From Alphaproteobacteria bacterium (GTDB lineage Bacteria > Pseudomonadota > Alphaproteobacteria > Rhodobacterales > Rhodobacteraceae), in contig JAUHWT010000003.1 of assembly GCA_030427145.1 (NCBI GenBank), forward strand, positions 217,603-281,602: DNA of 64,000 bases, given 5' to 3'. The notes beneath the pieces were generated by a model that saw only the letters and a list, made by a program, of their open reading frames with translations, searched no databases and had not been told where the DNA came from. Shown here piece after piece: positions 54,865-64,000 of the stretch. Every line of letters starts with the position of its first letter. Positions within the stretch are counted from its first letter, which is position 1. Both the position numbers and the translations under genes were made by a program.

Positions 54865-56604
54865 CGGATCCACGGGCGGATCGTCCGGATCATCCGGCAC
54901 GTCAAAGCCGAAATCAGCCGCATCCAGCGACCCGGCCGCCACACCAGCCACGCGGATCTGCCCGCCCTGATAGCTCACCAGCGCGTCACCTCCGCTCGGC
55001 GTGATGGTCAGGGCCGCAAAGGACCCCACGCCCACCTCAATCCGGTCCTGACCCTTCACAAAATCCCGGATCACGTCACTTCCGTCTCCGGTCGCAAAGC
55101 GAAACACGTCATTCCCCGGCCCGCCGGTCAGATCATCACTGCCCGTGCCACCGTCAATCGTGTCGTCGTCCGCCCCGCCGAAAATCGTGTCATCCCCCGC
55201 ACGGCCCAGCAGGGTGTCATCGCCGCCATTGCCGTACATGCGGTTGTTCTGGAAAAACGCCGACCCCGCCCCGGCCAGCCCACCGGCATGCAGGTCATCG
55301 CCCGGACCACCCACATATGTCTGATGCCCCGAAGTGCTCAGCGGCGCCTCCAGATTGCCCGTGACCGTGGTCACGGCGGACCCGGACGAGACGTTGATCT
55401 CAATTGTCCCGATCTCAACCGCGCCGCCCACCACCGTATCCACCGCCTGGCTCGAGGGCAGATGCCCCTGCCAGACCCGGTCGGAGGTGTTGTTGTTGTC
55501 GTTCCGGATCGTAAATTCCCGCCCCACAATCCGGTCGGGCGTGACCTCAAACGTCATGAAATACGGGTTGGTCTGGTTCCCCAGCTCGGCCATGTTGTTG
55601 GCACCATGGCTGATCTGAACAATGCCACTGTCATCATCAACGACGGTGGTGGTCGCGTGCACCTCCCCGTTCAGATACGCCCTAACCTTGCCGCCATTAT
55701 TTGAGCCATGGGACTGCAGCGCCTGCCAGAACGCGGAGTTCTCGCCGTCCTCAAACGTCATCCGGCTCGACCGGATCGCATTCACCGGCGTCAGAACCGG
55801 CACATGCCCCTGAACCACCACATGATCCACCGAGGCATCGGCATCCGCAGCATTGAGAACATTACGGATCCACTGCAGATGCGTCCCGTCAACCGACGCC
55901 TCCACCCCGCCATTCGCCAGACCACCACCGGCCGAGTATTTGAACACATCCACCGTCAGGAACAGAACGTTTTTGTTCTGATAGACGTAGGAGCCCTCGT
56001 CATACTGACCGCTGCCCTGCGGCGCGAAGCTCGACACCCCGTTCCAGGTCGCCGCAAGGCCGAGCGGATCGACCATGTGCTCGCCAAACGCCTCCTTCAT
56101 CGCGGGCACGGCAGCCGTCCGCTGGCCGGCCGGCCAGTTGTTGTCGCCGATCTCGTGGTCCCCAATGGCCGCCACAATCGTATCGACGCCCGCCTCCTCC
56201 CAGAGCTTGTGCTGCCACGAGGTAAAGGACGCCGACGCCCGGTGCAGCGTCTCATTGAGCGTCGCCCCACCGAACAGGGCCTCGACATTCTGGTCGTGCT
56301 GCTCCCAGGACCAGCGCGAAAACGCCAGATCACCCGCAATGGCCACCAGGTCCGGGTCCCCCCCCGCCGCATTGACCATCAGTTCGGTATTGGTCTTCCA
56401 CACCTGCGCCAGGGCCGCGTTCATCGCGTTCGGGCCACCCGGCGTCCAGTTCGGCGCGGCAACCAGGCCATCGGAATAGTCTACCGAATTGCCACCAAAC
56501 ACCGCCGCAATCGACGCATCCTGACCACCCGACAGATCCGCATAATCCGCGTTAAAAAGGTCAGGAACGCTGATAAAACCCCACGGAGCGTCCTCATTTT
56601 CCAT
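53362..56604 (-). CDS. Multidomain metallophosphoesterase with RTX repeats and four C-terminal modules
   Basis: A 1080-residue, acidic, probably secreted protein. The N-terminal ~400 residues are calcineurin-like phosphoesterase: GDLAFSRW (about residue 90), GDHEIGDNNW in place of GNHE (about 148), VVQGHVPV and the later GEVHATT. RTX-type calcium-binding nonapeptides follow at about 430-540 (GGDDTLLG, GDDTIFGG, GSDDLTGGPGNDVF). Then come four ~99-residue near-identical modules (581, 711, 852 and 982 onward) joined by linkers of PDD/PPVD repeats. There is no N-terminal signal peptide, which with RTX repeats points to type I secretion. The start at 56604 is preferred over 56664. The substrate of the phosphoesterase is unknown. 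Confidence 0.88.
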   Translation of the reverse strand: MENEDAPWGFISVPDLFNADYADLSGGQDASIAAVFGGNSVDYSDGLVAAPNWTPGGPNAMNAALAQVWKTNTELMVNAAGGDPDLVAIAGDLAFSRWSWEQHDQNVEALFGGATLNETLHRASASFTSWQHKLWEEAGVDTIVAAIGDHEIGDNNWPAGQRTAAVPAMKEAFGEHMVDPLGLAATWNGVSSFAPQGSGQYDEGSYVYQNKNVLFLTVDVFKYSAGGGLANGGVEASVDGTHLQWIRNVLNAADADASVDHVVVQGHVPVLTPVNAIRSSRMTFEDGENSAFWQALQSHGSNNGGKVRAYLNGEVHATTTVVDDDSGIVQISHGANNMAELGNQTNPYFMTFEVTPDRIVGREFTIRNDNNNTSDRVWQGHLPSSQAVDTVVGGAVEIGTIEINVSSGSAVTTVTGNLEAPLSTSGHQTYVGGPGDDLHAGGLAGAGSAFFQNNRMYGNGGDDTLLGRAGDDTIFGGADDDTIDGGTGSDDLTGGPGNDVFRFATGDGSDVIRDFVKGQDRIEVGVGSFAALTITPSGGDALVSYQGGQIRVAGVAAGSLDAADFGFDVPDDPDDPPVDPPTNFPGLLTIDRNGNQVTVTATSRLNTAIFDGRIEADGFGFSNLQTQSFENNDSVSIVGGDIVFGMRVYNSPNNRDVFSFNVDANATLDVTGAFDVVIDSVPVDPGDPPDDPDDPPVDPPDDPDDPPVDPPTNFPGLLTIDRNGNQVTVTATSRLNTAIFDGRIEADGFSFSNIQTQSFENNDSVAIVGGDIVFDMRVYNSPNNRDVFSFNVDANATLDVTGAFDVVIDSVPVNPGDPPDDPDDPPVDPPDDPDDPPVDPPDDPDDPPVDPPTNFPGLLTIDRDGNEVTVTATSRLNTAIFQGRIEADGFGFSNLQTQSFENNDSVSISGGDIVFNMRVYNSPNNRDVFSFNVDANATLDVTGAFDVVIDSVPVDPGDPPDDPDDPPVDPPDDPDDPPVDPPTNFPGLLTIDRNGDEVTVTATSRLNTAIFDGRIEADGFIFSDLQTQSFENNDSVSISGGDIVFDMRVYNSPGNRDVFTFNVDETATLDVTGAFDVLLV

Positions 56605-57132
56605 GATTAATCCACTTTCACGCCAATACGGGCAAAGCCGACACCGACCGACAGGGCACCCCACACCCCGCGGACATCACCGGTTCCACGCCTCACCACT
56701 GTTGAAAATTCAGGGCAGGTTTTCGGGTTAAACACCTTCGAATAATAAAAAATTCCGGCCTGGAGCATACGGGCAACCCCGCGATCCACCATGCCTGCAA
56801 AGCCCGCCAACCTGCGTCCGGACCCCGCATCGTCACTAATAAAAAAATCTTTCCAACTATGGGAAACCCTCATGCCGGACACCCGGTCCGCATGAAACAC
56901 CCCTCTGAGACTCATCACTCAACCGCTGAAAATGTTCCACCCAATTCTTAGTATTGCACAATAAAGACAAATTTTTAATACATTTTTTACGACAAACTCA
57001 TCTGTCGCATTAAGACCAACAACTGCCCCAACTCTGCATAACGCGCAGTTGAGTTCAGCACACGTTTCCTTGAGCCACATGATCCAGGACGCCGACACCC
57101 CCGTAATCTCCCCATCAACAATGGAGGTAACC
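56605..57132. other. Long divergent non-coding region
   Basis: About 530 bases between divergent genes with no credible coding frame. The part near 56930-56990 is distinctly AT-rich (TTTTTAATACATTTTTTACG) and an imperfect dyad lies near 57016-57054 (CAACT...AGTTG). It likely carries promoters for both the phosphoesterase and the small membrane protein. I could not identify specific sites. Confidence 0.5.
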
Positions 57133-57399
57133 ATGTCTGCACAGAACGTGATCAGGACCGCCTGGGACGGGGTCATGAACGAGAAGAAAAACCCCCTGCA
57201 AAACCTTCCGCTGATGACCGCGCACATGATGATGCAGGTCCTCGCCTGGATGTGGAGCATCATCTTCGCACTCGCATTCAGCAGTTATTTCGTCTTTGGT
57301 GTTTCCGTGGTAGGCCACGCCCTGATCCTCAGCGGCATCTTCGCGACCCTCGCGGTGTTCCGCGAAGCCGAACGCAACCGCACTACTGACAACGCCTGA
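57133..57399 (+). CDS. Small membrane protein of unknown function (88 residues)
   Basis: An 88-residue protein with two membrane helices (about residues 33-54 and 57-76) and short charged ends. A strong GGAGGTAACC precedes the ATG at 57133, which supports this start over 57049. It lies 17 bases before the DCC-family gene, so the two are probably co-transcribed. No family is recognised. Confidence 0.7.
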   Translation: MSAQNVIRTAWDGVMNEKKNPLQNLPLMTAHMMMQVLAWMWSIIFALAFSSYFVFGVSVVGHALILSGIFATLAVFREAERNRTTDNA

Positions 57400-57416
57400 A
57401 CCGGACCGCAGCCTGA

Positions 57417-57875
57417 ATGGTCAATCCAACCGAACATCCCCGCGCGCAATCTCCGGAACAGCCGGGCGCGGAGCCGCCCGACGGGCCAACGGTCTACTAC
57501 GATGGCTCCTGCCCGCTCTGCTCGGTCGAGATTGACCACTACGCCTCACGCGACGGGGCCGAGAAGCTCCGGTTTGTAGACGTCTCGCACGGCGATGCCG
57601 ATCCGGGCGCGGGCCTGAACCGCACCGACGCGATGGCCCGCTTCCACGTGCGCCAGCCCGACGGCAAACTTCTCTCCGGCGCACGCGCTTTTGTCGCGGT
57701 CTGGGACACGCTCCCCGGCTGGAAATGGGCCGCGCGCCTCGCCAAAATTCCGGGCGTCACGCCGATACTGGAGCTGGCCTACCGCGCATTCCTGCCCATC
57801 CGGCCGTTTCTCGCCAGAACCCTCGGCAAACGCCTGAAAGCCGCACAGGCCCGTGGCGGGTCCGCCTCAAACTGA
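57417..57875 (+). CDS. DCC-family (DUF393) thiol-disulfide oxidoreductase-like protein
   Basis: A 152-residue protein with the family signature VYYDGSCPLCSVEIDHY (DGxCPxC) near the N-terminus, followed by the usual DAMARFHVRQPDGKLLSGA segment and a C-terminal amphipathic helix region. DCC proteins resemble thioredoxins and are thought to be redox-active. It is coupled to the preceding small membrane protein. Confidence 0.88.
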   Translation: MVNPTEHPRAQSPEQPGAEPPDGPTVYYDGSCPLCSVEIDHYASRDGAEKLRFVDVSHGDADPGAGLNRTDAMARFHVRQPDGKLLSGARAFVAVWDTLPGWKWAARLAKIPGVTPILELAYRAFLPIRPFLARTLGKRLKAAQARGGSASN

Positions 57876-57909
57876 CCCGTCGCACACCGCGCCGCGCGAC
57901 AGGTCAGTT
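57870..57909. terminator. Convergent terminator-like hairpin
   Basis: AACTGACC (57870-57877) pairs with GGTCAGTT (57902-57909), and inside it GTCGC (57879-57883) pairs with GCGAC (57896-57900). The element spans the short gap between the convergent DCC and phosphodiesterase genes and can act in both directions. Confidence 0.55.
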
Positions 57910-58719
57910 ATCCGGATCCCACCGGAAAAACTCCGCCGGGAGCAGGTCATTGCCATCCACGAAATTCTCGTGATGCACCACAACCCCCTCCGGGCTGGTC
58001 AAAACCACCGCCATCTGCGCGGGACCGGCCCGGCGGGGAATGTCGGGGATCGGCCCCTTCAGGCTCGGGTGGATGGTATAGTGACTGCCCGCAATCGTCG
58101 TGAACGGAATGCCCAGCCACACACCAGCCGTCGACAGGTGCACATGCCCGCTGATGATCTGGCGCACATTGCCATAGCGCGTCAAAATCTCCGCAAGCCG
58201 TTCCTTCTGCGTGAAGCTGATGAAATCAAGCGGCGTCCCAACATTGGCAATCCCGTGATGGGACACCACCACAACCGGCGTCTCCCGCATCTCCGCGAGC
58301 CGCGCATCGAGCCAGTCGAACTGCACGTCCGACATCTCGCCCGCATCGTCACCGACCTTGAGCGTGTCGAGCACAATCACCCGGCACCCGTCCAGGTCCA
58401 GCACGTGATCGATCCGCCCGGTCTCCGCGTTCACATGCTGCGGATACACCTCCGCAAACAGCGCCCGGTCATCGTGATTGCCCATGGTCGGATATGACGG
58501 CATCGCCAGCCGGTCCGTCCCGCTCTTCAGCACGTCATACGCCCCCCGCGCCGCATCATCAGCCAAGTCCCCGGCAAAGATGCAAAACGCGGCATCGGGA
58601 TGGGTTTCGTTGATATGGTCCACCGCCTGATGCAGTCTCTCGGCCGGGTTCAGGGTACAGCTCAATTCCTCCGGGTCCGGCACAAGATGAAGGTCGGACA
58701 CGACAATAAATTTAGGCAT
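57904..58719 (-). CDS. Calcineurin-like phosphodiesterase (CpdA-like)
   Basis: A 271-residue metallophosphoesterase with the full motif set: SDLHL, FAGDLADD, TMGNHDD, VSHHG and SGHVHLS. The size and order match class III cyclic-nucleotide phosphodiesterases (CpdA/Icc type), so cAMP or another phosphodiester is a likely substrate. The ATG at 58719 is used; a GTG one codon upstream is possible. It is 29 bases downstream of the phosphoglycolate phosphatase gene, in the same direction. Confidence 0.88.
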   Translation of the reverse strand: MPKFIVVSDLHLVPDPEELSCTLNPAERLHQAVDHINETHPDAAFCIFAGDLADDAARGAYDVLKSGTDRLAMPSYPTMGNHDDRALFAEVYPQHVNAETGRIDHVLDLDGCRVIVLDTLKVGDDAGEMSDVQFDWLDARLAEMRETPVVVVSHHGIANVGTPLDFISFTQKERLAEILTRYGNVRQIISGHVHLSTAGVWLGIPFTTIAGSHYTIHPSLKGPIPDIPRRAGPAQMAVVLTSPEGVVVHHENFVDGNDLLPAEFFRWDPDN

Positions 58720-58748
58720 CACGGCAATCCAGGTTCGTCAAAAAGCAC

Positions 58749-59432
58749 TTATGCGCTCCGGCGTGCCGCAGGCACCAGGCCCTCCAGCACGTCCGGAAGC
58801 TCGGAATAACTGTCAACTATGGCCTCCGGGTTAAGATCCGCAACCGCGCGTCCCTCCGGTCCAAACCCGACCAGCACACAGGGCACCTCCGCCCGCCGCG
58901 CCGTTTCCCGGTCCGTCACCGTATCGCCAATCAGAACACTCGCCTCACGCCGCCCACCGGCCCGCGCCACGGTTTCGAGCAGATGCGTGGGATCAGGCTT
59001 GCGCACCGGCAGCGTATCGGCCCCCAGCATCGCCCTGAACCGCCGCCCCAGCCCCAGCCGATCCAGCAGATCAAGCGCCAGCGCCTCGGGCTTGTTCGTA
59101 CAGACCGCCAAAATCCAGCCCCGCGCCTCCAGCGCGTCGAGCGTGCCCTCAACCCCGTCATAAAGCCTGGTGTGCACACTGATTTTGTCGCGATAGGCGT
59201 CAAGCAGAACCGGGTAAAGCGTCTCAACCTGCCCCGCCATTTCCGGATGTTCCAGCCGTGTCAGACCCGCCGTCAGCATCGCCCGCCCCCCGGCAAAAGC
59301 GATCTTCGCGTCGCTCAGGGGATCCAGCTCAACCCCGTGCCCCCCATGGGCCAGCGCCGCATTCGCCGCCGCAATCAGGTCGGCGGAGGTATCCGCCAGT
59401 GTCCCGTCCAGATCGAAAACGGCCGTTCGCAT
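58749..59432 (-). CDS. gph: HAD-family phosphatase, phosphoglycolate phosphatase-like
   Basis: A 227-residue HAD hydrolase with motif I FDLDGTLADT, motif II VCTNKP, the conserved lysine in RKPDPTHLLE and motif IV IGDTVTDRETA. This is the usual length and pattern of Gph, which clears 2-phosphoglycolate from DNA repair and oxygenation. The start at 59432 removes a poorly conserved extension to 59471. Confidence 0.87.
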   Translation of the reverse strand: MRTAVFDLDGTLADTSADLIAAANAALAHGGHGVELDPLSDAKIAFAGGRAMLTAGLTRLEHPEMAGQVETLYPVLLDAYRDKISVHTRLYDGVEGTLDALEARGWILAVCTNKPEALALDLLDRLGLGRRFRAMLGADTLPVRKPDPTHLLETVARAGGRREASVLIGDTVTDRETARRAEVPCVLVGFGPEGRAVADLNPEAIVDSYSELPDVLEGLVPAARRSA

Positions 59433-59586
59433 GAAAACCCTCTCAAAATCCGCGTTACCGCTTAACCACATACGGACACGTTTTGAAACAGAAACTGATC
59501 CATGCGCTCTTTTGATTGCCGCGGGGCGCTGTTAACTGTCGTGACACTGATTTGACGCGTTAACCATTAGACGGAGTACACGACAC

Positions 59587-60938
59587 ATGCCAACAGCCGT
59601 AGTAATTCTGGCCGCGGGCCAGGGCACGCGCATGCAGTCGGACACCCCCAAAGTCCTCCACACCCTTGCCGGCGCACCCCTCGTCGCCCACGCGATGGCC
59701 TCCGCCCGGACGCTCGACGCCGAACGCACCATCGTCGTCACCGGCCATGGCGGCGAGGCCGTCACCTCTGCTGTCCACGAGATCGACCCCGAAGCCCAGA
59801 CCGTCACACAGGAGGAACAGCTCGGCACCGGCCACGCCCTCCTGCAGTGCCTCGACGCGCTCGACGGCTTCGACGGCGACGTGCTCGTTCTCTACGGCGA
59901 CACGCCCCTCATCCGCCAGGAAACCCTTGAGGCCATGCTGGAGGCCCGCGCCACAGGCACAGGCGTCATCGTCCTCGGCTTCCACGCCGCCAACCCCACC
60001 GGTTACGGACGGCTCATTCGCGACCCGAATGGCGCGCTGCTTGAAATAGTCGAGGAAAAAGAGGCCAGCGACCTCCAGAAAGCCGAGACCTTCTGCAACT
60101 CCGGCGTGATCGCCGCGGACGCAAACCTTCTGCGCACCCTCCTGCCGCGCATCTCCAACGACAACGCCAAGGGCGAATACTACCTCACCGACATCGTGGG
60201 CCTCGCCCGCGCCGATGGCCATTCCGCCACTGCCGTCGAATGCGACGAGGCCGAGACCCTCGGCGTCAATTCCCGCATCGACCTTGCCGCGGCCGAGCGC
60301 GCCTTCCAGTTCCGCGCCCGCATCGAGGCCATGGAAAACGGCGCCACCCTCACCGACCCCGACACCGTCTGGTTCGCCCAGGACACCATCGTGGGCCGCG
60401 ACGTCAGCATCGGCCCCAACGTGGTCTTCGGCCCCGACGTGACAATCGAGAGCGGGGTCACCATCCACCCCTTCTGCCACCTGGAAGGCTGCCATGTCAG
60501 CCGCGGCGCCGTCATCGGCCCCTTCGCCCGCCTTCGCCCGGGCGCGGAGCTGTCGGAAAACACCCATGTCGGCAATTTCGTCGAAATCAAAAACGCAACC
60601 ATTGCCGAAAACACCAAGGTCAACCACCTCAGCTATATCGGCGACGCCACCCTCGGCTCCGGCACCAACATTGGCGCGGGCACCATCACCTGCAACTATG
60701 ACGGCGTCTTCAAACACCGCACCACCATCGGCGACAGGGTGTTCGTCGGCTCCAACTCCGCCCTCGTCGCTCCCGTCACCATCGGCAACGCGGCCATGAT
60801 AGCCGCAGGCTCCACCATCACCGACGACGTTCCCGCAGGCGCGCTGGCCCTCGCCCGCTCCCGTCAGAGCACGAAAAACGGCATCGGCAAACGCCTGATG
60901 GACCGCCTCAAATCCCTCAAGCACGGGACACGCCACTA

Positions 60939-60939
<1 letters not shown>
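59587..60939 (+). CDS. glmU: Bifunctional GlmU (N-acetylglucosamine-1-P uridylyltransferase / GlcN-1-P acetyltransferase)
   Basis: Makes UDP-N-acetylglucosamine for peptidoglycan and lipopolysaccharide. The N-terminal pyrophosphorylase has VVILAAGQGTRMQSDTPKVL and GYGRLIR. The C-terminal left-handed beta-helix shows hexapeptide repeats and ends with the acetyl-CoA site (GNAAMIAAGSTITDDVPAGA). Length 450 is normal. Its stop shares a base with the glmS start (TAATG), so the two pathway enzymes are co-translated. Confidence 0.97.
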
Positions 60940-62755
<1,816 letters not shown>

Positions 62756-62759
<4 letters not shown>

Positions 62760-63454
62760 CCACCCCGGACGAGGCCATTGCCCGGCTGCGCGCCGCCGCC
62801 ACGCCGGAAAACGCGGCGGGCATGGCCGACTATCACAAGGCCCCGCGCGAATATCTCGGCTGCGCCATGCCCGACCTCGACCCGCTGGTAAAATCCTGGC
62901 GGACGGATGCAAGCGTTGAGGAGCGCATCGCCCTTGCCGCCGGTCTCTGGGACAGCAACATCCACGAGGCGATGATCGCGGCCAGCAAGCTTCTGACCCA
63001 GGCCCGCATCCCCGACCATGAGGAGGAGGTCTGGCAGGAATTTCTCCGCTGGGTGCCCGCGTTCGACGCCTGGGCCATCGCCGACCACGCCTGCAATGTC
63101 GGCAGCCGCCGCCTCACCGCCCATCCCCACCGCATTGAAACCGTAGAGGCCTGGACCACCTCACCGGACAAATGGACCCGCCGCGCCGCTTTGGTGGTCA
63201 CACTGCCTTACGCCAAACTGACCCATCCGGGCCCGGAAGACCGCGCCATCCGCGCCCGCATCCTCACCTGGGCCGAGGCCTACGTCCCCGATCCGGACTG
63301 GTTCATCCAGAAATCCATCGCCTGGTGGCTCCGCACACTCTCCGTCCGCGAACCCCAAACCGTCCTCGATTTCATCGCCGGCCCCGGCCAGGGAATGAAG
63401 GCTTTTGCCCGAAAGGATGCGGTGCGGAAGATTTCGGCAAAAGGTTCAAACTGA
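62756..63454 (+). CDS. AlkD-like DNA alkylation repair protein
   Basis: A 232-residue HEAT-repeat-like DNA glycosylase family protein. Features include MADYHKAPREYLGCAMPDLD near the N-terminus, the WDSNIHEAMIAASKLL segment, WVPAFDAWAIADHAC and FIQKSIAWWLRTLS. Relatives excise alkylated bases without base flipping. The start overlaps the glmS stop by 4 bases (ATGA). It is the last ordinary gene before an IS110-type element at the window edge. Confidence 0.85.
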
Positions 63455-63895
63455 CGAATTTCACTGAGAACATTCCAACCCTCCCGCCCGGCGGCGACAT
63501 TCAAACAGTCCCGGAACCACAGGCATTTTTCCATACCTGTTCGGGTGTTACGCGAACGTCCCGCCACCATCCCCGGCGTGTCGGCACGACACGCCATGCC
63601 CGACTTTCCCCCCGGGAGGGCATCCCCAACGTTGGCAACTGCTCTACGGTTTCGGGCGTTTACGCGACACGCGCTGTCCGTCCGGGTCGGAGCCCTCCCA
63701 AAGTCGGGCATGGCGCGTCCTGCCTCAGGTCCGGGCAGTGGGTGAAGACGTGTGAGCCCATTAGCTCCACGGGAAGCCCCGGCGCGCTACCCGAGGTCCG
63801 CGATACCTTCTTCTGAATTCCCGATTTCTCTCCCCCGGACAGAACTCTCTCAAACCCTCCCGCCCGGCGGCACCGCCGGGCAGTATCCGTATTGT
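63455..63895 (-). ncRNA. Structured non-coding segment flanking the IS110-family transposase (candidate guide RNA)
   Basis: No credible gene in 441 bases, but heavy secondary structure. A long stem pairs 63588-63607 (GACACGCCATGCCCGACTTT) with 63700-63719 at 19 of 20 positions and continues, past a 6-base bulge, as GGGAGGGC (63614-63621) with GCCCTCCC (63692-63699). A 9-bp hairpin (63575-63595) and an 8-bp hairpin (63862-63881) are also visible. A 19-base direct repeat occurs at 63477-63495 and 63853-63871. The segment lies downstream of a transposase of the family that uses bridge/seek RNAs. In the IS1111 group those RNAs are encoded on that side. Confidence 0.45.
63588..63719. repeat. Long inverted repeat (about 28 bp, one 6-base bulge)
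   Basis: Arms 63588-63621 and 63692-63719; the 70-base apical region holds a TTCGGGCGTTTACGCGA segment that resembles TTCGGGTGTTACGCGAA at 63540-63557 outside the stem. The same bases 63587-63595 can instead close the smaller hairpin 63575-63595, so two alternative folds compete. Confidence 0.85.
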
Positions 63896-64000
63896 TCAAG
63901 CGGGTTTTGGCCTCCATTCGCGGTTTTGTGCGATGAGGGTGTTTGCCAGGACGACGAGTTTTCGCATGACGGCGGTCAGGGCGAGTTTTCCGGGTTTGCC
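63896..64000 (-). mobile_element. IS110-family transposase, 3' end only (rest outside window)
   Basis: The final 34 residues of a transposase in the minus frame: GKPGKLALTAVMRKLVVLAN, then TLIAQNREWRPKPA and a TGA stop at 63896-63898. The K/LALTAVMRKLVVLAN signature is the conserved C-terminus of IS110/IS1111 transposases (DEDD plus serine-type recombinases). The 5' part and the other end of the element are beyond the window. Confidence 0.82.

Noticed and set aside
56607..57263. Minus-strand frames of 103 and 114 codons upstream of the phosphoesterase
   Set aside because: They lie in AT-rich divergent DNA, lack ribosome sites and have no recognisable protein character.

Overview
The window is high-GC, densely packed chromosomal DNA from an alphaproteobacterium, most likely a member of the Rhodobacterales. 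Pointers are FolE2, MetZ with a SAM-II-type leader, the hisS-hisZ-hisG order with short-form HisG, a class II (B12-dependent) ribonucleotide reductase, DUF1489, an FnrL-type box, and a TAXI-type TRAP transporter beside DctB/DctD. The organism call is inferred from gene content; no marker rRNA is present.

Layout: 1-3.9 kb holds the 5' part of trkH (cut by the window edge), folE2 and metZ, all on the minus strand. From 4.1 to 10 kb a plus-strand run begins with an FNR-type palindrome and hemP. It continues with a Cys-rich unknown protein, an imelysin, a di-haem c-type oxidoreductase, a second imelysin and a DUF1513 protein, and looks like one periplasmic iron-uptake unit. At 10-16.4 kb lie tRNA-Gly(GCC), a GGDEF-EAL protein, a cytochrome P450, mazG, a sulfotransferase-like protein and a secreted PHB-depolymerase-type esterase. 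At 16.4-32.5 kb are nrdJ, DUF1489, hisS-hisZ-hisG, a flavin reductase, an acyl-CoA synthetase, an MsbA-like ABC exporter, a GAF histidine kinase, a methyltransferase and several small unknown genes.

At 32.8-39.8 kb follow tRNA-Gly(TCC), a terminator, a TAXI solute-binding protein with a fused TRAP permease, and a DctD/DctB two-component pair that probably controls it. At 39.9-44.8 kb an AraC-type regulator, an OprB-like porin, a secreted beta-propeller-like protein and an exported unknown protein form a minus-strand unit of unknown substrate. At 45-53.3 kb is an accessory-looking set: two NAD(P)-binding proteins, MFS and MATE transporters, CIA30, a ferric-reductase-like membrane protein, a SnoaL-like protein, DUF2218, a divergent LysR regulator and a cupin. 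At 53.4-56.6 kb is a 1080-residue secreted-type metallophosphoesterase with RTX repeats and four near-identical C-terminal modules. The right end carries small housekeeping genes, gph, glmU-glmS and an AlkD-like gene.

The window ends inside an IS110-family transposase. Its 3' flank is a roughly 440-base non-coding, strongly structured segment that could encode a guide (bridge/seek) RNA. This is the best candidate for unexplored biology here. The four-module phosphoesterase and the FNR-linked imelysin operon with its Cys-rich unknown protein come next.
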